From an uncultured Christensenella sp. (GTDB taxonomy: Bacteria; Bacillota; Clostridia; Christensenellales; Borkfalkiaceae), in assembly GCA_910586065.1 (NCBI GenBank), contig CAJUGI010000001.1:186001-250000 (forward strand): a stretch of DNA of 64,000 nt, given 5' to 3'. The translations under genes and the position numbers were made by a program. Shown piece by piece: positions 60,578 through 64,000 of the stretch (its first letter is position 1; the number at the start of each line of letters is the position of its first letter). The notes below the pieces were generated by a model. That model did no database searches and was not told the origin of the DNA. It saw only the letters and a list, made by a program, of their open reading frames with translations.

Positions 60578-63451
60578 TTAAATGTTGTAATATTCGTAAT
60601 AGCACGCAAACATCTTCCATGCGCCGGTATTAAGTCCGTCGCCTGCAAAATTGCTGTTAAAGTTCTGAATGAAGTTTGCAAGCATATTTACAAGTTCGGA
60701 CGAAGCTTCAAGCAGTCCGTAATCGGGGTCGCTCTTACGTTTTCCCTGTTTGGACTTTGAAAGGAACTCTTTCATTTTCGACGTGTTATTACCAAAATAA
60801 TTGTTGTTTATCAACCATTCAAGCGAGTGGTTTTGATTGTCAAAGTAGTTGCCGTGTACAAAGTCGATATATATTTTCGAACCGTAGGAGTTGTTGTCGT
60901 TGTAATAATATATACCGTCCTGACCAAGAACCGTGGGTACTGCAAGATAATATATAAAGCCGTCAAGGGTATAAGTCCACATACCTTCCGCAGTCGAGCA
61001 AACCTTAATCATATTAATTGAAGTTTGAGGTAAACGCTCGATTTTTACGTTAAAATTACCTTGGTCGTTAGGAACTGCGGTGTCGCATTGCAAAAAGTAC
61101 GTTCCGGCTTCCAGTACCTGATATTTAAAGATGTTCGAATTTTCGTAAGAATTCCGTGTAAACTTGTCGTAACGCAAATCAGTGGTTTCATCAAAAATTA
61201 TTTCACCGACGCTGTTATTATTTTCGTAATAAAGAGCAAGTCTGGGGTCCGTGTTGTTATTGTTAATAGTAGTGGTAAAGTGATAAATACCTTTTGCCGG
61301 CAAAGTAATTTTATACCAGAGTCCGCCGCCGTAATCGGTCATCATTATTTTGGTTTTGTTTACCGTAAACTGATACGAGTTTCCGGGAATGTTAATCGCA
61401 AAAGCGTTTTCCGCAATAAGCCCTTTTACAGGGTCTTTATAACTGAAGCAGTTGTCTTTGTCGGCTTCGGCGCTTGCCTGCGTATCGTGTCTGAATCCGT
61501 AATGGCGGTAGAAGTAGCACATTTCAAGCCACTGGTCCTCATAGTAACCGTACTTAGCCTTGTCGCCGTCGTTTTTATGCTCTTCGGCGTAAGCTTTCGT
61601 AAACTCTATAATTGCGTTTTTCAGATTTTCCGTTAAAGGCGTAAGCTGATTATCCGAAAATTCCTGAAGATAATAATTCCTGATAATCGTATCCGTCATT
61701 TTCTGGTCGCCGTAAGTAAATTTGAGTCCGCCGTCTTTATCGGCCGTCTCACGGTTTGACATATACCAGTAAGATATGCGGTAAAGCGAAGAGGGCTGGG
61801 TGGAAACTCCGCTTATAGGAATAAACGTATCCGCGCCGAAGTGTTTTTCCGTCCAGGGTGAAGCCTGGTTGATATTCGCAAGCAACAAATACTTTTCGCC
61901 GTTATCGTCCGAATAGTAATAATATCCGTCTTCCTGGTTTATCGTAAGTCTATCCGATATTCCGTAAGAACCGTTCGAAAGCGTTTCGCCGTCTATTACC
62001 GAAACGCGCTGGTCTATAGCCGTTTCGCTCTTTGTTACGTCGGTAATCGTAATGTTTCTTATCGAAGCCGTGTCGGTGCCGTCGTCTTTAAGAGGGTCCT
62101 TAATGTATATAAACGAAAGGGTGAGGTTAACCGTATGGTCCGCAACGTAAACTCCGTAATTCTGCACCCAGCCGTTATTACTGCCTGCGGTGCCGGTCGA
62201 ATTTCCGCTGTGTTCGCCGACTATCTGTCCGTTAATAAGCGCAAACAGAATGTCGTTACCCGCCTCGGTGTCCACTTTGTATTCATAAGAAAGCGCGTCG
62301 CCGCTCTGAAGCGTCAGGTCAATATAAACGGTGGCGTAGGAATAAGGCTTTTTACTGTTGGATGCGGTCATATACCCGCCACCCTCGCCTATTATCCAGG
62401 GCCAGGTATAAGGAACGTCTTTTTCGTTCGTTTCGGGGCTGAAATCGCCTATTTTACCATCTGTGCCCTCGCCGAGAACGTTTGCTTTGAACACCGAAGA
62501 CGCGGGCATTTCAACACTTCCGTCAAACTTCGTGCGTTCTGTGGGCGTTTCGTTATTATCAGAATCAGAAGGGTCGTCCTGCGTGTAATCGTCGGAAGCA
62601 TATTTATTGAAAAGCGCTTTCCAAGCCGATTCCTGAGGTATGCTCGAAACGTGCACTTCCGCAATTACGCCGTATCTGTCAATAACGACGGTGGTGGGGA
62701 ACGCGGTTACGCCGAACGCGCCGGTTATTCCCGCATTGTCGCGCGCGCAGTGGAAAGTAAGTCCCCAGTCGCTTTGGAATTTCGCTATTTCGTCTGCGCT
62801 GTCAGTCGAGTCAAGCGCAACTACGCTCACGGTATCCGCATAAGCCTTATAAGCTCTTTCAAGCGCGGGGAACTCCGTTTTGCACGCCGAGCATTCGGTG
62901 TACCAGAAGTTAAGAACAACCGCTCTTTTCGTCTTAAAAAGTTCCTCAAGCGTCAACTGAATGCCGTAACTGTTCGTAAAGCTGAAATTGTGCATTATAT
63001 CGCCTACGGAATATCTCGTACCCGAAGTCATCGTCTGCGAAATTACTTTCGAAGAAATAACAACTTCCGCGTTTTCCTTGTCGGCGGTGGTGGTAAAGGA
63101 AGTGCCTGCGGGCACATAGTAACCCGCGGGGAGTTTTTCCTCGTCTACAACCAATTCGTATTCGCCTGCCGGTAAACCGAATTCGATTTTACCCTCGTTC
63201 GAGGAAATACCGGTTGCAATTTCGTTTCCGCCCTTTTTAGCAGTAACGGTAATGTTCGAAAGCGCCAGACCTCCGATTGATTTAACAGAAATTACATATT
63301 TGCCTCTGTATTCGCTTCCTTCGTCCGTCGTACCGGGGTTTCTGAAGTTGGGCGACATATTCTTGCCGCCGCAAGCGGCAACCGCAAACGCTACGCACAC
63401 CGTAAGGCACGCAAGTAACACGGTTATCAATATTTTTCTTAATTTACTCAT
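60578..63451 (-). CDS. Large lipoprotein with TlpA/redoxin domain
   Basis: 957 residues. Lipoprotein signal ends AVAACGG (C27). A Cna-B-like domain (about 50-135; LPAGEYELVV, LPAGYYVPAG) leads to a TlpA-like domain at 145-290 with active-site CSAC (187-190) in NFWYTECSACKTEFP and the cis-proline in AFPTT. The remaining 650 residues are beta-rich, carbohydrate-binding-like and PPC-like domains with a helical C-terminal segment. Thiol-disulfide exchange or reduction of exported substrates is expected. AAAGGAGG precedes the ATG. It converges on the membrane polyferredoxin-thioredoxin fusion, its plausible electron donor. Confidence 0.88.
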   Translation of the reverse strand: MSKLRKILITVLLACLTVCVAFAVAACGGKNMSPNFRNPGTTDEGSEYRGKYVISVKSIGGLALSNITVTAKKGGNEIATGISSNEGKIEFGLPAGEYELVVDEEKLPAGYYVPAGTSFTTTADKENAEVVISSKVISQTMTSGTRYSVGDIMHNFSFTNSYGIQLTLEELFKTKRAVVLNFWYTECSACKTEFPALERAYKAYADTVSVVALDSTDSADEIAKFQSDWGLTFHCARDNAGITGAFGVTAFPTTVVIDRYGVIAEVHVSSIPQESAWKALFNKYASDDYTQDDPSDSDNNETPTERTKFDGSVEMPASSVFKANVLGEGTDGKIGDFSPETNEKDVPYTWPWIIGEGGGYMTASNSKKPYSYATVYIDLTLQSGDALSYEYKVDTEAGNDILFALINGQIVGEHSGNSTGTAGSNNGWVQNYGVYVADHTVNLTLSFIYIKDPLKDDGTDTASIRNITITDVTKSETAIDQRVSVIDGETLSNGSYGISDRLTINQEDGYYYYSDDNGEKYLLLANINQASPWTEKHFGADTFIPISGVSTQPSSLYRISYWYMSNRETADKDGGLKFTYGDQKMTDTIIRNYYLQEFSDNQLTPLTENLKNAIIEFTKAYAEEHKNDGDKAKYGYYEDQWLEMCYFYRHYGFRHDTQASAEADKDNCFSYKDPVKGLIAENAFAINIPGNSYQFTVNKTKIMMTDYGGGLWYKITLPAKGIYHFTTTINNNNTDPRLALYYENNNSVGEIIFDETTDLRYDKFTRNSYENSNIFKYQVLEAGTYFLQCDTAVPNDQGNFNVKIERLPQTSINMIKVCSTAEGMWTYTLDGFIYYLAVPTVLGQDGIYYYNDNNSYGSKIYIDFVHGNYFDNQNHSLEWLINNNYFGNNTSKMKEFLSKSKQGKRKSDPDYGLLEASSELVNMLANFIQNFNSNFAGDGLNTGAWKMFACYYEYYNI

Positions 63452-63497
63452 TGTCTGCCTCCTTTAATTCGTTTAAAATTCTATTCCATATTATTTT

Positions 63498-63526
63498 AAT
63501 ATATTTATAATCTTAAATCAAGTAAA
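63498..63526 (-). promoter_or_regulatory. Candidate promoter of the lipoprotein operon
   Basis: Minus strand TTTACT (63526-63521), 17 bases, TATATT (63503-63498): the same two hexamers as at 5824-5852. The region is very AT-rich, so other -10 choices exist. Confidence 0.45.
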
Positions 63527-63620
63527 TTGTCGATAAAAATACAAATTTTATTCAGTAACAATCAAAAATTTTTTAAAATTTTATAATTATGCGTATAAAA
63601 CAACAAAATGAATAAAATCC

Positions 63621-63649
63621 TTGACATTAGTTTGACTCAAAGATATAAT
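63621..63649 (+). promoter_or_regulatory. Promoter of the M18 aminopeptidase gene
   Basis: Consensus TTGACA (63621-63626), 17 bases, TATAAT (63644-63649); a leader with AAAGGAG precedes the ATG at 63679. Confidence 0.85.
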
Positions 63650-63678
63650 ATTAACCGAAAAATCAAAAGGAGAAATAT

Positions 63679-64000
63679 ATGGATTTAAAATACGAACGCA
63701 AGAACGTCTACAAGCAGGCGGACGGCAAAGAACTCAAAAAAATTTACGACTTTGCAGAAGGTTATAAAGACTTTTTAAATAACTCAAAAACCGAAAGGGA
63801 CGCGGCTTTGACCGCCAAAAAACTCGCCGAAGAAAACGGTTTCAAGCCCTTTTCTTTTTCCGAAAAATTGAAGGCGGGGGACAAGAGATATTTCATCAAC
63901 CGTCATAAAAACGTATTTCTGATTTCCGTCGGTACCGAGGACGTTTCAAAAGACGGCGTAAGAATAATGGTTGCGCACGTCGATTCGCCCCGTCTCGATT
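63679..64000 (+). CDS. M18-family aminopeptidase, 5' part only
   Basis: 107 codons are present before the window ends. The N-terminus (MDLKYERKNVYKQ, IYDFAEGYKDFLNNSKTERD) and the segment VRIMVAHVDSPRLD, where H of AHVDSP is the first zinc ligand, match M18 (aspartyl aminopeptidase-like) enzymes. These cytoplasmic dodecameric zinc peptidases remove N-terminal residues from peptides. That fits the peptide import locus upstream. AAAGGAG precedes the ATG and a consensus promoter lies at 63621-63649. Confidence 0.9.
   Translation, partial: MDLKYERKNVYKQADGKELKKIYDFAEGYKDFLNNSKTERDAALTAKKLAEENGFKPFSFSEKLKAGDKRYFINRHKNVFLISVGTEDVSKDGVRIMVAHVDSPRLD

Noticed and set aside
62135..63175. Long plus-strand frame of 346 codons
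   Set aside because: It is antisense to the 957-residue redoxin lipoprotein, has low-complexity Arg/Val composition and no domain; a codon-bias shadow.

Overview
This 64 kb window reads as one contiguous chromosome segment of an anaerobic, Firmicutes-like gut-type bacterium. I infer an uncultured member of the Clostridia, possibly of the Christensenellales/Borkfalkia type. The reasons are an Rnf complex, DegV, YitT, LytTR/DUF3021 and XRE regulators, many 'ACGG' lipoproteins, giant GLUG/BspA surface proteins and a moderate GC content with strongly AT-rich promoters. The rank is inference; no rRNA is present. I found no prophage, insertion sequence, CRISPR array or tRNA. One stable RNA is clear: the tmRNA at 4268-4652.

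Layout. (1) 1-4145, minus strand: an apgM-type phosphoglycerate mutase (cut by the window edge), ung, luxS, mtnN, an Sfp-type phosphopantetheinyl transferase and a PfkB sugar kinase. MtnN and LuxS form the S-adenosylhomocysteine detoxification/AI-2 pathway. (2) 4268-4711: ssrA and its terminator. (3) 5053-11183, plus strand: a redox/metallochaperone cluster with hypB, a flavoprotein resembling polyunsaturated fatty acid isomerase, a second hypB, a 943-residue Fe-S flavoprotein and hypA. No hydrogenase structural gene is visible. (4) 11261-13621: a 49-residue Cys protein, an esterase, a LOG-family protein and a low-molecular-weight tyrosine phosphatase. (5) 13718-16986, minus: two ankyrin proteins and DegV. 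(6) 17203-24865, plus: an XRE membrane regulator, gltX, a CmpB-type membrane protein, a MacB/FtsX-like ABC exporter, then ApbE and a NusG-II protein. (7) 24912-33210, minus: LytTR plus DUF3021, then a Gx-transporter gene followed by rnfC-D-G-E-A-B, then YitT. ApbE supplies the covalent FMN needed by RnfG and RnfD, so regions 6 and 7 belong together functionally. (8) 33499-57839, plus: a surface-digestion and peptide-import locus. It has two giant wall/membrane proteins (one a subtilisin with BspA repeats), a lipoprotein, a complete Opp importer, two small membrane proteins and a polyferredoxin fused to a TlpA thioredoxin. (9) 57953-63451, minus: three lipoproteins converging on that locus, one with a TlpA-like redoxin domain. 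(10) 63679 to the end: the start of an M18 aminopeptidase, which fits peptide use.

The most notable signals are these. At least five genes (hypB1, the esterase, the XRE regulator, apbE and the Gx transporter) have a good -35/-10 pair with 17-18 bp spacing whose -10 lies only 6-7 bases before the ATG, with no ribosome binding site; this points to leaderless transcription. The hypB/flavoprotein/hypB/Fe-S flavoprotein/hypA cluster has no obvious nickel enzyme. The tmRNA encodes an unusually long tag. A membrane polyferredoxin-thioredoxin fusion faces exported redoxin lipoproteins. A pair of about 85-nt structured intergenic elements lies upstream of apgM and rnfC.
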